A stretch of 64,000 bases of DNA from Campylobacter lari. GTDB taxonomy: Bacteria; Campylobacterota; Campylobacteria; Campylobacterales; Campylobacteraceae. Every line of letters begins with the position of its first letter. Positions within the stretch are counted from its first letter, which is position 1. Location of the stretch: assembly GCF_004357905.1 (NCBI RefSeq), contig NZ_SMTT01000002.1:124001-188000 (forward strand), given 5' to 3'. The notes beneath the pieces were generated by a model. The model saw nothing but the letters and a program-made list of their open reading frames with translations. It had not been told where the DNA came from and did not search any database. Below are positions 54,347-64,000 of this stretch, piece by piece. The position numbers and the translations under genes are program-made.

Positions 54347-54922
54347 ATGGAATACATTGTAGAAAAAATTGGTATGAGTAGAACAATCAGCACACCAAGC
54401 ATTCCTGTAACCTTACTTAAACTTGTTCAAACTAAAGTATGTGAAGTAGAAAATGGAAAAGCTTTGGTTGCTTATGTAAAAGGCAAAGCAAATAATAAAT
54501 GCATTGCGGGTCAGCAAAAAAAATACAATCTTTCAGCTGAATATAATAGATTTGCTTCTTTAGAAGTAGCAAACACAGAAGCAGGTGATATTGATCTTAA
54601 TCCTTTAAAAGAAGCTTCTATCTTAAAAGTAAGCTTTAATTCTAAAGGTAGAGGTTATAGTGGGGTTGTTAAAAGACACGGATTCGCCGGAGGTCCTGCA
54701 AGTCACGGTTCAAGATTCCACAGACGCCACGGATCAATCGGTAACCGCGAATGGCCAGGTCGTGTTCAACCAGGTATGAAAATGGCAGGTCATTATGGTA
54801 ATGTAAAAGTTACTGTTAAAAATGAAGTAGTTTCATTTGATGAAGAAAATGGCATCTTAGTAGTAAAAGGTGCGGTACCAGGATTTAATGGTGCTATGGG
54901 TAAAATAAGGATTGCAAAATGA
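54347..54922 (+). CDS. rplC: 50S ribosomal protein L3
   Basis: The 191-residue L3 has GMSRTIS near the start and [20 protein letters not shown] with ...[14 protein letters not shown] in the centre, the loop that reaches toward the peptidyl-transferase site. Its stop overlaps the rplD ATG by 4 bp. Confidence 0.98.
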   Translation: MEYIVEKIGMSRTISTPSIPVTLLKLVQTKVCEVENGKALVAYVKGKANNKCIAGQQKKYNLSAEYNRFASLEVANTEAGDIDLNPLKEASILKVSFNSKGRGYSGVVKRHGFAGGPASHGSRFHRRHGSIGNREWPGRVQPGMKMAGHYGNVKVTVKNEVVSFDEENGILVVKGAVPGFNGAMGKIRIAK

Positions 54923-55533
54923 GTAAAGTAACTGTTTTAAATGATAAATTTGAAAAAGCTAGTGAACTCGATCTTCCAGCAAAATATGCAGAAGTTAATC
55001 CTCACAACCTTTATTTATATGTAAAATCTTATCTTGCTAGCCTTAGAGCAAACACAGCTCATACTAAAGGTAGAAGCGATGTAAGCGGTGGTGGTAAAAA
55101 ACCATGGAGACAAAAAGGTCGTGGTGGTGCAAGAGCAGGTTCAACAAGAACGAATGTTTGGGTTGGTGGTGCTGTAGCATTTGGCCCTACAAACAATCGT
55201 AATTATTTCCAAAAAGTTAATAAAAAACAAAAACGCTTAGCGCTTGAAAGAGCATTGGCTGATAAAGCACAAAACAATGCATTATTCTCAGTAGATAGTT
55301 TAAGCATTGAAAGCGGTAAAACAAAAGATGCAAATGCAGTTATTAAAAAGCTTGGTTTAAAAGATGCTTTAATTGTAAAAGATTTACTAGATGAAAAAAC
55401 ACTTCTTGCTTTTAGAAACTTAGCAAATTGCTATGTAGTTGATATTAGCGAAGTAAATGCTTATTTAGTATCTGTATTTAATGCTGTTATCATTGAAAAA
55501 GCAGCGCTTGAATCTATCGTAAAAGAGGGTTAA
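54919..55533 (+). CDS. rplD: 50S ribosomal protein L4
   Basis: The 204-residue L4 contains the extended tunnel loop [24 protein letters not shown], where macrolide-resistance changes occur. L4 represses the S10 operon in E. coli; no such target is proven here. Confidence 0.98.
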   Translation: MSKVTVLNDKFEKASELDLPAKYAEVNPHNLYLYVKSYLASLRANTAHTKGRSDVSGGGKKPWRQKGRGGARAGSTRTNVWVGGAVAFGPTNNRNYFQKVNKKQKRLALERALADKAQNNALFSVDSLSIESGKTKDANAVIKKLGLKDALIVKDLLDEKTLLAFRNLANCYVVDISEVNAYLVSVFNAVIIEKAALESIVKEG

Positions 55534-55534
55534 A

Positions 55535-55816
55535 ATGGCAGATATTACTGATATAAAAACAATACTTTACACTGAAAAAAGCTTAAACCTTCAAGAGCAA
55601 GGTGTTGTAGTTATTCAAACTTCTCCAAAAATGACTAAAAATGGTCTAAAAGAAGTTTTAAGAGAATATTTTGGTGTAACTCCAGTAAGAATTAATTCTT
55701 TAAAAATGGATGGAAAAGTAAAGCGTTTTAGAGGTCGCGAAGGTCAAAGAAATAGCTTTAAAAAATTCTATGTTAAGCTACCAGAAGGTGTGAGCTTAGA
55801 AAGTTCGGAGGCATAA
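55535..55816 (+). CDS. rplW: 50S ribosomal protein L23
   Basis: The 93-residue protein has [12 protein letters not shown] and the basic loop [22 protein letters not shown]23 sits at the tunnel exit and docks trigger factor and SRP. Confidence 0.97.
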   Translation: MADITDIKTILYTEKSLNLQEQGVVVIQTSPKMTKNGLKEVLREYFGVTPVRINSLKMDGKVKRFRGREGQRNSFKKFYVKLPEGVSLESSEA

Positions 55817-55817
55817 G

Positions 55818-56648
55818 ATGGCAATTAAAACTTATAAACCATATACTCCAAGTAGAAGATACATCACAGGTGTAAGCTCTGATGATATCACAGCAAAAGC
55901 TAGTGTGCGTTCATTACTTGTAAAACTTCCAGCTCATGCAGGTCGTAACAATAATGGTAGAATCACAAGCCGTCATAAAGAAGCAGGTGCTAAAAAACTT
56001 TACAGAATTATAGATTTTAAAAGAAGAAAATTTGGTATTGAAGGTAAAGTTGAAGCAATCGAGTATGATCCATACAGAAATTGTCGTATTGCATTAATCT
56101 CTTATAGAGATGGTGAAAAAAGATACATCTTACAACCAAAAGGTTTAAGCGTTGGTGATGTTATTTGTGCTGCTGAAAGCGGACTTGACATTAAGCCAGG
56201 TAATGCAATGAAATTAAGAAATATCCCAGTGGGTACTATCGTACACAATATCGAGTTAAAACCAGGCAAAGGCGGTCAAATGATCCGTTCAGCAGGTGCT
56301 TATGCTCAATTAATGGGTAAAGAAGAAAAATATGTTATCTTAAGACTTGCAAGTGGTGAAATGAGACAAGTTTTAGCTGAATGTATGGCAAGTATCGGTG
56401 AAGTTGGTAATGAAGAATGGTCAAATGTGACTATCGGTAAAGCAGGAAGAAACCGCCATAGAGGTATTCGTCCTCAAACAAGAGGTTCTGCGATGAACCC
56501 AGTTGATCACCCGCACGGTGGGGGTGAAGGTAAGAAAAATTCAGGCCGTCATCCAGTTACTCCATGGGGTAAACCAACTAAAGGTGCTAAAACTCGCCGT
56601 AAAAAAGCTAGCGATAAGCTAATAATTTCAAGAAGAAAAGGAAAGTAA
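55818..56648 (+). CDS. rplB: 50S ribosomal protein L2
   Basis: The 276-residue L2 has [17 protein letters not shown]..., [15 protein letters not shown] and the highly conserved [15 protein letters not shown] with the functionally important His. It lies 1 bp after rplW. Confidence 0.99.
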   Translation: MAIKTYKPYTPSRRYITGVSSDDITAKASVRSLLVKLPAHAGRNNNGRITSRHKEAGAKKLYRIIDFKRRKFGIEGKVEAIEYDPYRNCRIALISYRDGEKRYILQPKGLSVGDVICAAESGLDIKPGNAMKLRNIPVGTIVHNIELKPGKGGQMIRSAGAYAQLMGKEEKYVILRLASGEMRQVLAECMASIGEVGNEEWSNVTIGKAGRNRHRGIRPQTRGSAMNPVDHPHGGGEGKKNSGRHPVTPWGKPTKGAKTRRKKASDKLIISRRKGK

Positions 56649-56649
56649 G

Positions 56650-56931
56650 ATGGCTAGGTCACTAAAAAAAGGTCCTTTTGTTGATGACCATGTAATGAAA
56701 AAAGTCATCGCTGCTAAAAAAGCTAACGATGGTAAGCCAATTAAAACTTGGTCAAGACGCAGCACTATTATACCTGATATGATAGGTTTAACTTTTAATG
56801 TTCATAATGGAAAAAGCTTTATCCCAGTATATATTACTGAAAATCATATCGGTTACAAATTAGGTGAATTTGCACCTACTAGAACATTTAAGGGTCATAA
56901 AGGCTCTGTTCAGAAAAAAATAGGTAAGTAA
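56650..56931 (+). CDS. rpsS: 30S ribosomal protein S19
   Basis: The 93-residue S19 begins [15 protein letters not shown] and has the conserved [16 protein letters not shown] equivalent [16 protein letters not shown]. It binds the 16S rRNA head next to S13. Confidence 0.98.
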   Translation: MARSLKKGPFVDDHVMKKVIAAKKANDGKPIKTWSRRSTIIPDMIGLTFNVHNGKSFIPVYITENHIGYKLGEFAPTRTFKGHKGSVQKKIGK

Positions 56932-56940
56932 GGGAGATTT

Positions 56941-57315
56941 ATGAGTAGAGCGTTAATTAAATTCATAAGATTATCTCCAACTAAAGCGAGATTGATTGCT
57001 AGAGAAGTTCAAGGTATGAATGCAGAGCTTGCATTAGCTAGTTTGAAATTTATGCCAAATAAAGGTGCTAAATTTATAGCAAATGCTATTTCAAGTGCTG
57101 TAGCAAATGGCGGATTTGAAGCAAATGAAGTTGTTGTTTCAAGTTGTCGTGTTGATGCTGGTGCGGTTTTAAAAAGATTTAGACCAAGAGCTAGAGGAAG
57201 TGCTAGTCGTATTAGAAAGCCAACTTCACACATTTTGGTAGAAGTTAGTAAAGTAGAAGCAAGTGCTGAAAAAACTACAAAAGCTAAAAAAGCATCAGTG
57301 AAAAAGGAAAGCTAA
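56941..57315 (+). CDS. rplV: 50S ribosomal protein L22
   Basis: The 124-residue L22 has [14 protein letters not shown] and the tunnel hairpin with [20 protein letters not shown]. It carries a Lys/Ala/Ser-rich C-terminal tail of about 15 residues beyond the usual end. Confidence 0.97.
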   Translation: MSRALIKFIRLSPTKARLIAREVQGMNAELALASLKFMPNKGAKFIANAISSAVANGGFEANEVVVSSCRVDAGAVLKRFRPRARGSASRIRKPTSHILVEVSKVEASAEKTTKAKKASVKKES

Positions 57316-57316
57316 T

Positions 57317-58018
57317 ATGGGACAAAAAGTAAATCCGATTGGTTTAAGACTAGGAATTAATAGAAATTGGGAATCAAGATGGTTTCCTACAAAAGCTAAT
57401 TTAGCAGAAAATATTGGTGAAGATTATAAAATCAGAACATTTTTAAAAAGAAAACTTTATTATGCAGGAATTAGCCAAATTCTTGTAGAAAGAACAGCGA
57501 AAAAATTAAGAGTAACTGTTGTAGCTGCAAGACCAGGGATTATTATTGGTAAAAAAGGTAGTGATGTTGATATTTTAAGAAAAGAACTTCAAGATTTAAT
57601 CAAAAAAGAAGTTAATATCAATATCAAAGAAGAAAGAAAAGCAGGTGCTTCAGCTCAGCTTGCAGCTGAAAGTGTTGCTACTCAACTTGAAAAAAGAATT
57701 GCTTTTAGAAGAGCAATGAAAAAAGTAATTCAAGGAGCGCAAAAAGCAGGTGCTAAAGGGATTAAAGTTTCAGTTTCAGGCCGTTTAGGTGGTGCTGAAA
57801 TGGCAAGAACTGAATGGTACCTAGAAGGTCGTGTTCCACTTCACACTTTAAGAGCAAAAATCGATTACGGTTTCGCAGAAGCACATACTACTTATGGAAA
57901 TATAGGTATTAAAGTATGGATCTTCAAAGGTGAAGTTTTACAAAAGGGTGTTCAACCTGAAAAAACCGAAGAAAACGCTCCAGCTAAAAAAACTAGAAGA
58001 GCAAGAAGAGGTAAATAA
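57317..58018 (+). CDS. rpsC: 30S ribosomal protein S3
   Basis: The 233-residue S3 has [13 protein letters not shown], the KH domain [12 protein letters not shown] and [14 protein letters not shown]. It lines the mRNA entry channel and has a basic C-terminal tail. Confidence 0.98.
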   Translation: MGQKVNPIGLRLGINRNWESRWFPTKANLAENIGEDYKIRTFLKRKLYYAGISQILVERTAKKLRVTVVAARPGIIIGKKGSDVDILRKELQDLIKKEVNINIKEERKAGASAQLAAESVATQLEKRIAFRRAMKKVIQGAQKAGAKGIKVSVSGRLGGAEMARTEWYLEGRVPLHTLRAKIDYGFAEAHTTYGNIGIKVWIFKGEVLQKGVQPEKTEENAPAKKTRRARRGK

Positions 58019-58020
58019 TC

Positions 58021-58446
58021 ATGTTAATGCCAAAAAGAACAAAATATCGTAAAATGATGAAAGGGCGTAACAGAGGTTATGCCAACAGAGGGACTGAATT
58101 TACTTTTGGTGATTTTGCCCTAAAAGCAACTGAAGCTGGCCGTATCAATTCACGCCAAATTGAAGCAGCTCGTATTGCTTTAACTCGTTTTGTAAAAAGA
58201 CAAGGTAAAACTTGGATTAGAGTTTTCCCAGATAAACCTCTAACTAAAAAACCTTTAGAAACTCGTATGGGTAAAGGTAAAGGTGCAGTTGAGGAATGGG
58301 TAATGAACATTAAACCAGGTCGTATTATTTATGAAATGGCAGGGGTTAATGAAGAAATGGCAAGACAAGCTTTAACTTTAGCGATGCATAAATTGCCATT
58401 TAAAACTAAGTTTGTTACAAGAGAGAGCCAAAATGAAATATACTGA
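58021..58446 (+). CDS. rplP: 50S ribosomal protein L16
   Basis: The 141-residue L16 starts [19 protein letters not shown], which matches the family N-terminus, so the ATG at 58021 is kept rather than 58027. [12 protein letters not shown] is also typical. It overlaps rpmC by 14 bp. Confidence 0.98.
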   Translation: MLMPKRTKYRKMMKGRNRGYANRGTEFTFGDFALKATEAGRINSRQIEAARIALTRFVKRQGKTWIRVFPDKPLTKKPLETRMGKGKGAVEEWVMNIKPGRIIYEMAGVNEEMARQALTLAMHKLPFKTKFVTRESQNEIY

Positions 58447-58618
58447 GATTAAAGATAAAACAGCAGGTGAGCTTGCAACAATGCTAAAAGAAAAAAAGGT
58501 GCTTTTATTTACTTTAAGACAAAAGCTAAAAACAATGCAGCTAACTAATCCTAAAGAGATTAGCGAAGTTAAAAAAGACATCGCTAGAATCAATACTGCA
58601 ATTAGCGCTTTAAAATAA
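58433..58618 (+). CDS. rpmC: 50S ribosomal protein L29
   Basis: The 61-residue helical-hairpin protein starts [14 protein letters not shown] and contains [12 protein letters not shown]. The ATG at 58433 lies in the end of rplP. Confidence 0.96.
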   Translation: MKYTEIKDKTAGELATMLKEKKVLLFTLRQKLKTMQLTNPKEISEVKKDIARINTAISALK

Positions 58619-58627
58619 GGATAGAAA

Positions 58628-58879
58628 ATGGCATTTAAAAGAGAAATTCAAGGCGTTGTTGTTCAAATTGCTGGAGATAAAACAGCAACAATTTTGGTTG
58701 AAAGAAAAGTGGTTCACCCAAAATACAGAAAAATCGTAAAACGCTTTAAAAAATATTTAATTCATGATGAAAGAAATGAACTTAAAGTGGGAAATACTGT
58801 AGTTGCTATTGAATGTAGACCACTTTCTAAGAGAAAATCATTTCGCTTAAAAACTATAGTATCAGCAGGAGTTGAGTAA
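58628..58879 (+). CDS. rpsQ: 30S ribosomal protein S17
   Basis: This 83-residue OB-fold protein reads [21 protein letters not shown] and [13 protein letters not shown], the S17 signatures. Its stop overlaps the rplN start by one base (TAATG). Confidence 0.97.
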   Translation: MAFKREIQGVVVQIAGDKTATILVERKVVHPKYRKIVKRFKKYLIHDERNELKVGNTVVAIECRPLSKRKSFRLKTIVSAGVE

Positions 58880-59247
58880 TGATTCAAAGTTTTACTAGGC
58901 TTGCAGTTGCTGATAATAGCGGTGCAAAAGAATTAATGTGCATTAAGGTTTTAGGTGGTAGCAAAAGAAGATACGCTACTGTTGGTGATGTAATCGTTGC
59001 GTCTGTAAAAAAAGCTCTACCAAATGGTAAAGTTAAAAAAGGTCAAGTAGTAAAAGCAGTTATCGTTAGAACTAAAAAAGAAATTCATAGAGACAATGGT
59101 TCTTTAATTCGTTTTGATGAAAATGCGGCAGTTATTCTTGATGCTAAAAGAGAGCCTATCGGAACGCGTATTTTTGGACCAGTAGGTCGTGAAGTAAGAT
59201 ATGGTGGCTTTATGAAAATTGTTTCACTAGCACCGGAGGTGTTGTAA
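58879..59247 (+). CDS. rplN: 50S ribosomal protein L14
   Basis: The 122-residue L14 begins [18 protein letters not shown] and contains [13 protein letters not shown]. It overlaps rpsQ and rplX by one base each, so the three are tightly coupled. Confidence 0.98.
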   Translation: MIQSFTRLAVADNSGAKELMCIKVLGGSKRRYATVGDVIVASVKKALPNGKVKKGQVVKAVIVRTKKEIHRDNGSLIRFDENAAVILDAKREPIGTRIFGPVGREVRYGGFMKIVSLAPEVL

Positions 59248-59474
59248 TGAAATTAAAAATTAAAAAGAATGATATGGTAAAAGTTATCGCAGGCGATGAC
59301 AAAGGCAAAACAGGTAAAGTTTTAGCAGTATTTCCTAAAACAAATAAAGTAATTGTTGAGGGTTGTAAAATCGCTAAAAAAGCTGTTAAGCCAAGTGATA
59401 AAAATCCAAACGGCGGTTTTGTCAATAAAGAAATGCCAATGGATATTTCAAATGTAGCAAAGGCAGGAGAATAA
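59247..59474 (+). CDS. rplX: 50S ribosomal protein L24
   Basis: The 75-residue L24 has the KOW motif [21 protein letters not shown]. It is shorter than E. coli L24 (about 104 residues), lacking part of the C-terminal region, which I believe is usual in this group. Confidence 0.95.
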   Translation: MKLKIKKNDMVKVIAGDDKGKTGKVLAVFPKTNKVIVEGCKIAKKAVKPSDKNPNGGFVNKEMPMDISNVAKAGE

Positions 59475-59475
59475 G

Positions 59476-60021
59476 ATGATGAGATTGAAAGAAAAATATA
59501 CTCAAAATATCAAACCTGCTTTAGTTAAAGAATTTGATATTAAAAATCCTATGCTTGTTCCTTTTATTGAAAAAGTTGTAATCAGTGTAGGTGCTGGGGA
59601 ATTAGCAAAAGATCAAAAAGTATTACAAAATGTTGCAGATACTATTTCATTGATCGCTGGGCAAAAAGCAGTTATCACAAAAGCTAAAAAATCAGTTGCT
59701 GGTTTTAAAGTAAGAGAAGGCTTCCCAGTAGGTGTAATGGTAACATTAAGAAAAGACAATATGTATGCTTTCTTAGATAAGCTTATTACTATAGCTCTTC
59801 CTCGTGTTAAAGACTTTAGAGGTCTTCCAAGAGATGGTTTTGATGGAAGAGGAAACTATAACTTTGGTTTAGATGAGCAGTTAATGTTCCCAGAAGTTGA
59901 ATATGATAAAATCTTAAGAACTCATGGTATGAACATTTCTATCGTTACAACAGCAAAATCAGATAAAGAGGCACAAAAATTATTAGAATTATTTGGCGTG
60001 CCATTTGCAAAAGGAAAGTAA
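59476..60021 (+). CDS. rplE: 50S ribosomal protein L5
   Basis: The 181-residue L5 has [35 protein letters not shown] and [18 protein letters not shown]. It binds 5S rRNA. Two consecutive ATGs exist; the first is better spaced from AGGAG. Confidence 0.98.
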   Translation: MMRLKEKYTQNIKPALVKEFDIKNPMLVPFIEKVVISVGAGELAKDQKVLQNVADTISLIAGQKAVITKAKKSVAGFKVREGFPVGVMVTLRKDNMYAFLDKLITIALPRVKDFRGLPRDGFDGRGNYNFGLDEQLMFPEVEYDKILRTHGMNISIVTTAKSDKEAQKLLELFGVPFAKGK

Positions 60022-60022
60022 T

Positions 60023-60208
60023 ATGGCTAAAAAATCAATGATTGCAAAAGCTGCCCGCAAACCTAAATTTAGCGTTAGAGGGTATACTAGATGCCAAATT
60101 TGTGGAAGACCACATTCAGTTTATAGAGATTTTGGAATTTGCAGAGTTTGCTTAAGAAAAATGGCAAATGAAGGTTTAATTCCTGGTCTTAAAAAAGCAA
60201 GTTGGTAA
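60023..60208 (+). CDS. rpsN: 30S ribosomal protein S14, zinc-binding type
   Basis: The 61-residue short S14 starts [16 protein letters not shown] and keeps four zinc-binding cysteines in two C-x2-C pairs (CQICGRP and CRVC). It is therefore the zinc-plus form, which links ribosome composition to zinc supply by znuABC. Confidence 0.97.
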   Translation: MAKKSMIAKAARKPKFSVRGYTRCQICGRPHSVYRDFGICRVCLRKMANEGLIPGLKKASW

Positions 60209-60220
60209 GAGGAAAGAACC

Positions 60221-60616
60221 ATGATAAATGATTTAATTTCAGATTCACTAACAAGAATTAGAAATGCAGGGATGAGAAGATTAGAGACTACTCAACTTTT
60301 GCATTCTAAAGTTATCGAAGCTTTACTTGGAATTTTCCAAGCTAAAGGCTATATTGAAAGCTTTAATGTTATTGAAGAGGATAAAAAGAAATTCATCAAT
60401 GTAGTTTTAAAATATGATGAAAAAGGTAAAAGCGTAATTAACGAAGTTAAGCGTATTTCTAAACCTGGTCGTCGTGTTTATAAAGGCAAAGATGAGATCA
60501 AAAGATTTAAAAACGGTTATGGTACTATCGTAGTAAGCACTTCAAAAGGTGTTTTAGCTAACGACGAAGCTTACAAAGCAGGCGTTGGCGGCGAAGTTTT
60601 ATGTACTATTTGGTAA
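60221..60616 (+). CDS. rpsH: 30S ribosomal protein S8
   Basis: The 131-residue S8 begins [17 protein letters not shown], and has [14 protein letters not shown] and [11 protein letters not shown] at the C-terminus. In E. coli S8 represses the spc operon. A 78-nt gap with a hairpin follows. Confidence 0.98.
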   Translation: MINDLISDSLTRIRNAGMRRLETTQLLHSKVIEALLGIFQAKGYIESFNVIEEDKKKFINVVLKYDEKGKSVINEVKRISKPGRRVYKGKDEIKRFKNGYGTIVVSTSKGVLANDEAYKAGVGGEVLCTIW

Positions 60617-60622
60617 GAGTTT

Positions 60623-60662
60623 CTACTTTTTATGGTATTCGGTATCCATTCTTATAAAGTAG
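60623..60662 (+). other. Hairpin in the rpsH-rplF gap
   Basis: CTACTTT (60623-60629) pairs with AAAGTAG (60656-60662), with inner ATGG/CCAT pairing. It lies in the longest gap of the operon. No T run follows, so it may be an RNA processing or regulatory element rather than a terminator. Confidence 0.45.
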
Positions 60663-60694
60663 TCATATCGTAGACAAGTAAAAAGGAAAAATGA

Positions 60695-61231
60695 ATGTCT
60701 CGTATAGGTAAACAACCAGTTGCTATTCCAAGTGGAGTAGAAGTAAAATTAGAAGGTAACTTGCTAAAATTCAAAAAAGGAAATTTAGCAAAAGAGCTTG
60801 ATACAAAAGCAAATGTTAATGTTGAGATTAAAGAAGGGCAAATTCTTTTCTCTCCTAAAGGTGAAGATAGACAAAGTAGAGCTTATTGGGGAACTTATAG
60901 AGCTTTAGCTCAAAACATCATCATCGGTTTAACTGATGGTTTTAGCAAAACTTTAGAAATCAACGGTGTTGGTTATAAAGCTGCGTTAAAAGGTAAAGTT
61001 CTTGAACTTGCTTTAGGTTTTTCTCATCCTATCAACTATGCTATTCCAGAAGGCATAGAAATTACCGTTGATAAAAACAATGTTATTATCAAAGGTAGCG
61101 ATAAACAAGTGGTAGGTCAAGTTGCTGCTCAAATTCGTGAATTTAGACCACCTGAGCCTTACAAAGGAAAAGGTGTTAAATATTCAGATGAGCGTATTAT
61201 CCGCAAAGCTGGTAAGACATCTAAGAAGTAA
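60695..61231 (+). CDS. rplF: 50S ribosomal protein L6
   Basis: The 178-residue L6 begins [17 protein letters not shown] and ends with [15 protein letters not shown], the family signature. AAAGGAAAA precedes the ATG. Confidence 0.98.
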   Translation: MSRIGKQPVAIPSGVEVKLEGNLLKFKKGNLAKELDTKANVNVEIKEGQILFSPKGEDRQSRAYWGTYRALAQNIIIGLTDGFSKTLEINGVGYKAALKGKVLELALGFSHPINYAIPEGIEITVDKNNVIIKGSDKQVVGQVAAQIREFRPPEPYKGKGVKYSDERIIRKAGKTSKK

Positions 61232-61240
61232 GGATAGAAT

Positions 61241-61597
61241 ATGAGAGCAAATGTATTAAAAAGAAAAATATCTTTAAGAATTAAAAGAAAAAAAAGAATT
61301 AGAGCAAAAATTTCAGGAACACAAGCTCTTCCAAGAGTTTCTGTTTTTAAATCAAACAGAACTTTATATATCCAAGCTATCGATGATGTTAAAGCAGTAA
61401 CTTTAGCAGCAGTAGATGGAAGAAAAATTGGTGTTAAAGCAAATAAAGAAGGTGCTAAAAAAATAGCAGCTGAATTTGCAAAAGTTTTAAAAGCTAAAAA
61501 CATAGAAGAAGCAGTGTTTGATAGAAATGGTTATTTATACCATGGTGTGATTGCAGCATTAGCTGAAGCACTAAGAGAAAACGGAATCAAACTATAA
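61241..61597 (+). CDS. rplR: 50S ribosomal protein L18
   Basis: The 118-residue L18 has [19 protein letters not shown] and a C-terminal [21 protein letters not shown]. It binds 5S rRNA with L5. Confidence 0.97.
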   Translation: MRANVLKRKISLRIKRKKRIRAKISGTQALPRVSVFKSNRTLYIQAIDDVKAVTLAAVDGRKIGVKANKEGAKKIAAEFAKVLKAKNIEEAVFDRNGYLYHGVIAALAEALRENGIKL

Positions 61598-61613
61598 CCC
61601 AAAAGGAAGATCG

Positions 61614-62057
61614 ATGGAAAAATATAATAGAGAAGAATTTGAAGAAGTAATCGTCGATATCGGCAGGGTTACTAAGGTTGTTAAAGGTGGTAGAAGATTT
61701 AGATTTACTGCTTTAGTTATCGTTGGAAATAGAAAAGGTTTAGTTGGTGTGGGCTATGGAAAAGCTAAAGAAGTTCCAGATGCTATCAGAAAAGCAGTTG
61801 ATGATGCTTTTAAAAACATTGTTGAAGTTAAAACAAAAGGTTCAACTATCCCTCATGATGTAGAAGTAAAATACAACGCAAGTAGAATTTTACTTAAACC
61901 AGCAAGTGAAGGTACAGGGGTTATTGCAGGTGGTTCAACACGTCCTATCGTGGAACTTGCAGGTATTAAAGACATTTTAACTAAGTCTTTAGGTTCAAAT
62001 AATTCAGCAAATGTTGTGCGTGCTACTATCAAAGCACTTACAATGCTTAAAGGATAA
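61614..62057 (+). CDS. rpsE: 30S ribosomal protein S5
   Basis: The 147-residue S5 has [38 protein letters not shown] and [12 protein letters not shown]. It is followed directly by rplO; rpmD (L30), often found here, is absent. Confidence 0.98.
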   Translation: MEKYNREEFEEVIVDIGRVTKVVKGGRRFRFTALVIVGNRKGLVGVGYGKAKEVPDAIRKAVDDAFKNIVEVKTKGSTIPHDVEVKYNASRILLKPASEGTGVIAGGSTRPIVELAGIKDILTKSLGSNNSANVVRATIKALTMLKG

Positions 62058-62060
62058 TCA

Positions 62061-62453
62061 ATGAATTTAACAAAAGCACCAGGTTCAACACATAAAACCA
62101 AAAGAATAGGCCGTGGTCAAGGTAGTGGTATGGGAAAAACTTCTACTAAAGGTGGAAAAGGCCAAACTGCTAGAAAAGGTTATAACGAAAAAAGAGGTTT
62201 TGAAGGGGGTCAACAACCACTTCAAAGACGCTTACCAAAAGTAGGCTTTACTTCTAAATTTGAAAAACCTTATGTGATTAATGTTGAAAAAATCACAGCA
62301 ATCAAAGAGCTTAGCGAAATTACATTTGAAACAATCAATAGTATTCATAAGCTTTCAAAAAATGTAAATAAAGTTAAGCTTATTGGAGCAAGTGCTAAAG
62401 ATCTTGCTAGTAAAATTAAAGACGAGAAGATCACTTTTAGCGGACAAAAATAA
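62061..62453 (+). CDS. rplO: 50S ribosomal protein L15
   Basis: The 130-residue L15 opens [19 protein letters not shown] and has [22 protein letters not shown]. Its stop overlaps the secY ATG by one base. Confidence 0.97.
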   Translation: MNLTKAPGSTHKTKRIGRGQGSGMGKTSTKGGKGQTARKGYNEKRGFEGGQQPLQRRLPKVGFTSKFEKPYVINVEKITAIKELSEITFETINSIHKLSKNVNKVKLIGASAKDLASKIKDEKITFSGQK

Positions 62454-63715
62454 TGAATAAAGCATTGACAAATAAAATTCTCATAACATTAGCTTTTTTA
62501 TTTGCTTATAGAATATTAGCTTATGTTCCAGTTCCGGGGGTTAATGTCAGTGTTATCAAGGAATTTTTTGATTCTAATGCATCTAATGCATTAGGCTTGT
62601 TTAATATGTTTAGTGGGGGTGCTGCTGAAAGACTTAGCATCATCTCTCTAGGCATTATGCCTTATATTACTGCTTCGATTATTATGGAGCTTTTAGCGGC
62701 AACTTTTCCTAACATAGGAAAGATGAAAAAAGAACGCGATGGTATGCAAAAATATATGCAAATTATCCGTTATGCTACTATAGCTATCACTTTGATACAA
62801 AGTATAGGCGTTTCTATAGGCTTGCAAAGTCTTCATGGAAAAGCAGGTCAGTCAGCTATTATGATTGATATGAATACTTTTATTGCACTTTCTGCTATTT
62901 CTATGCTTGCAGGTACCATGCTTTTAATGTGGATAGGTGAGCAAATCACTCAACGCGGTATAGGAAATGGTATTTCTTTGATCATCTTTGGCGGTATTGT
63001 TTCTACAATTCCAGGTGCAATTAGTGGAACAGTAAATTTGGTAAATACAGGTGAGATGAATTTCTTGACTATCATTGCTATTTTAGTTGTAATTTTACTT
63101 ACTATTTGGGCTATTATAGTAGTAGAGCTTGGAGAAAGAAGAATTCCTATTTCTTACTCAAGAAAAGTAATCATGCAAAATCAAAACAAACGCATTATGA
63201 ATTACATACCTATTAAAATAAATTTAAGTGGAGTAATTCCTCCTATTTTTGCAAGTGCGATTTTGATGTTTCCAAGCACTATTTTGCAAACAAGTACAAA
63301 TGAGTATGTGTTAAAAATTTATGACTTTTTAAATCCAAATGGATTTTTCTTTCATTTTTTAACATTCTTACTTGTTATTTTCTTCGCGTATTTTTATGCA
63401 TCAATTGTATTTAATGCAAAAGATATAGCTGAAAATCTTAAAAGACAAGGTGGTTTCATACCAGGTATTAGACCAGGTGAAGGAACTGCAAATTATCTTA
63501 ATGAAGTAGCATCAAGACTTACCTTGTCAGGTTCTATTTATTTAGGGCTTGTAGCTACATTACCATGGCTTATTGTGAAGTTGTTTGGTGTGCCTTTTTA
63601 TTTTGGTGGAACTTCTGTTTTGATCGTAGTTCAAGTAGCGCTTGATACAATGAGAAAAATCGAAGCTCAAATTTATATGAATAAATACCAAACCTTAAGT
63701 GCAGTAGGCTTATAA
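62453..63715 (+). CDS. secY: Preprotein translocase subunit SecY
   Basis: The 420-residue, ten-helix core of the Sec channel has LGIMPYITASIIMELL, the GIGNGISLIIFGGI region and cytosolic loops with YSRKVIMQNQNKR and the GFIPGIRPGEGTANYL motif. It is the last gene of the operon. adk, map and infA do not follow, unlike many bacteria; a terminator and murI do. Confidence 0.98.
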   Translation: MNKALTNKILITLAFLFAYRILAYVPVPGVNVSVIKEFFDSNASNALGLFNMFSGGAAERLSIISLGIMPYITASIIMELLAATFPNIGKMKKERDGMQKYMQIIRYATIAITLIQSIGVSIGLQSLHGKAGQSAIMIDMNTFIALSAISMLAGTMLLMWIGEQITQRGIGNGISLIIFGGIVSTIPGAISGTVNLVNTGEMNFLTIIAILVVILLTIWAIIVVELGERRIPISYSRKVIMQNQNKRIMNYIPIKINLSGVIPPIFASAILMFPSTILQTSTNEYVLKIYDFLNPNGFFFHFLTFLLVIFFAYFYASIVFNAKDIAENLKRQGGFIPGIRPGEGTANYLNEVASRLTLSGSIYLGLVATLPWLIVKLFGVPFYFGGTSVLIVVQVALDTMRKIEAQIYMNKYQTLSAVGL

Positions 63716-63746
63716 GAAAGTAGATTTTCTACTTTCTTCTCTTTTT
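63714..63746 (+). terminator. Terminator of the S10-spc-secY operon
   Basis: An 11-bp perfect stem (AAGAAAGTAGA / TCTACTTTCTT) with a TTT loop is followed by CTCTTTTT, overlapping the end of secY. Confidence 0.85.
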
Positions 63747-63756
63747 AAGGATTTTG

Positions 63757-64000
63757 ATGAGACTAGGCGTTTTTGATAGCGGTGTAGGTGGGCTTAGTGT
63801 TTTAAAATCTTTACTTCAAGCAAAACTTTTTAAAGAATATATTTACTATGGAGATACCGCAAGGGTACCTTATGGGGTTAAAGATAAAAAAACTATCATT
63901 AAATTTTCCCTAGAAGCTTTAGAGTTTTTCAAAGAAAAAAAAGTCGATATGCTTATTATTGCGTGTAATACAGTTAGCGCGCATGCTTTAGAAATTCTAA
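63757..64000 (+). CDS. murI: Glutamate racemase MurI, N-terminal part
   Basis: The ATG at 63757 follows TTTAAGGATTT. The 81 visible codons read MRLGVFDSGVGGLSVLKSL, YYGDTARVPYG and IIACNTVSAHAL, the glutamate racemase signatures with the catalytic Asp and first Cys. It makes D-glutamate for peptidoglycan. The gene continues past the window edge. Confidence 0.96.
   Translation, partial: MRLGVFDSGVGGLSVLKSLLQAKLFKEYIYYGDTARVPYGVKDKKTIIKFSLEALEFFKEKKVDMLIIACNTVSAHALEIL

Noticed and set aside
62057-62061. Missing rpmD (L30) between rpsE and rplO as a deletion
   Set aside because: The gap is only 3 bp with normal neighbours. L30 is absent from many bacteria, and I believe from this group, so it is not remarkable.

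Overview
The window is about 64 kb of AT-rich DNA from a Campylobacter, most likely a urease-positive member of the C. lari group. The evidence is the urease accessory genes ureF-ureG-ureH at the left edge, gene blocks in the order I know from C. jejuni (thyX-pyrG-recJ, purB-nrdA, OPT transporter-uppP-thrS-infC-methylase, rpmI-rplT, xth-eptC-dgkA-HTH-pyrC, rpsJ...secY-murI), TTG and GTG starts, TATAAT-type -10 boxes and one poly-G tract. The species call is inference from gene content; no rRNA gene is present.

Layout. 1-2.1 kb: end of the urease operon, then queF. 2.1-9.8 kb: an outer-membrane protein, a PhnA-domain protein, thyX, pyrG-recJ, a lytic transglycosylase, prfA, rpsT and a pseudouridine synthase. 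9.8-16.2 kb: RNase J-ksgA, a nucleosidase-like gene, rlmN, a 36-residue membrane peptide, a radical SAM enzyme and an RluA-type synthase. 16.3-25.3 kb: purB, nrdA, OPT transporter, uppP, thrS, infC. 25.3-27.3 kb: an adenine methylase and a WYL regulator, convergent.

27.5-34.9 kb is a co-directional, very AT-rich accessory island on the minus strand and the most interesting part. In transcription order it has three dynamin-like GTPases with two small one-helix membrane proteins, a zinc-ribbon protein, a radical SAM/SPASM peptide maturase, a beta-solenoid-like protein, and two tandem, unannotated 36- and 35-residue Cys-containing peptides that look like RiPP precursors. The peptides have identical leaders and core starts but different C-terminal tails, and lie in a 103-bp perfect tandem repeat. 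The GTPase operon seems to be driven by a promoter whose -35/-10 spacer contains a 10-base G tract, which suggests phase variation. A 32-nt direct repeat flanks the GTPase block. Just beyond the island is a frameshifted gene whose lost C-terminus carries an R-N-x3-H motif like that of HEPN proteins.

36-53.7 kb is housekeeping: rpmI-rplT, an exported ATP-dependent DNA ligase, znuABC, a methyltransferase, pyrC, a small HTH protein, dgkA, eptC, xth, tRNA-Glu, a BspA-like repeat protein, the anaerobic reductase pair nrdD-nrdG, sodB, purM, coaE-dapF-Bax-like, an ATPase and tRNA-Ala. 53.9-63.7 kb is the complete S10-spc ribosomal protein operon through secY, with murI starting at the right edge. 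Convergent pairs are mostly separated by short bidirectional hairpin terminators, or overlap by 4 bp with none.
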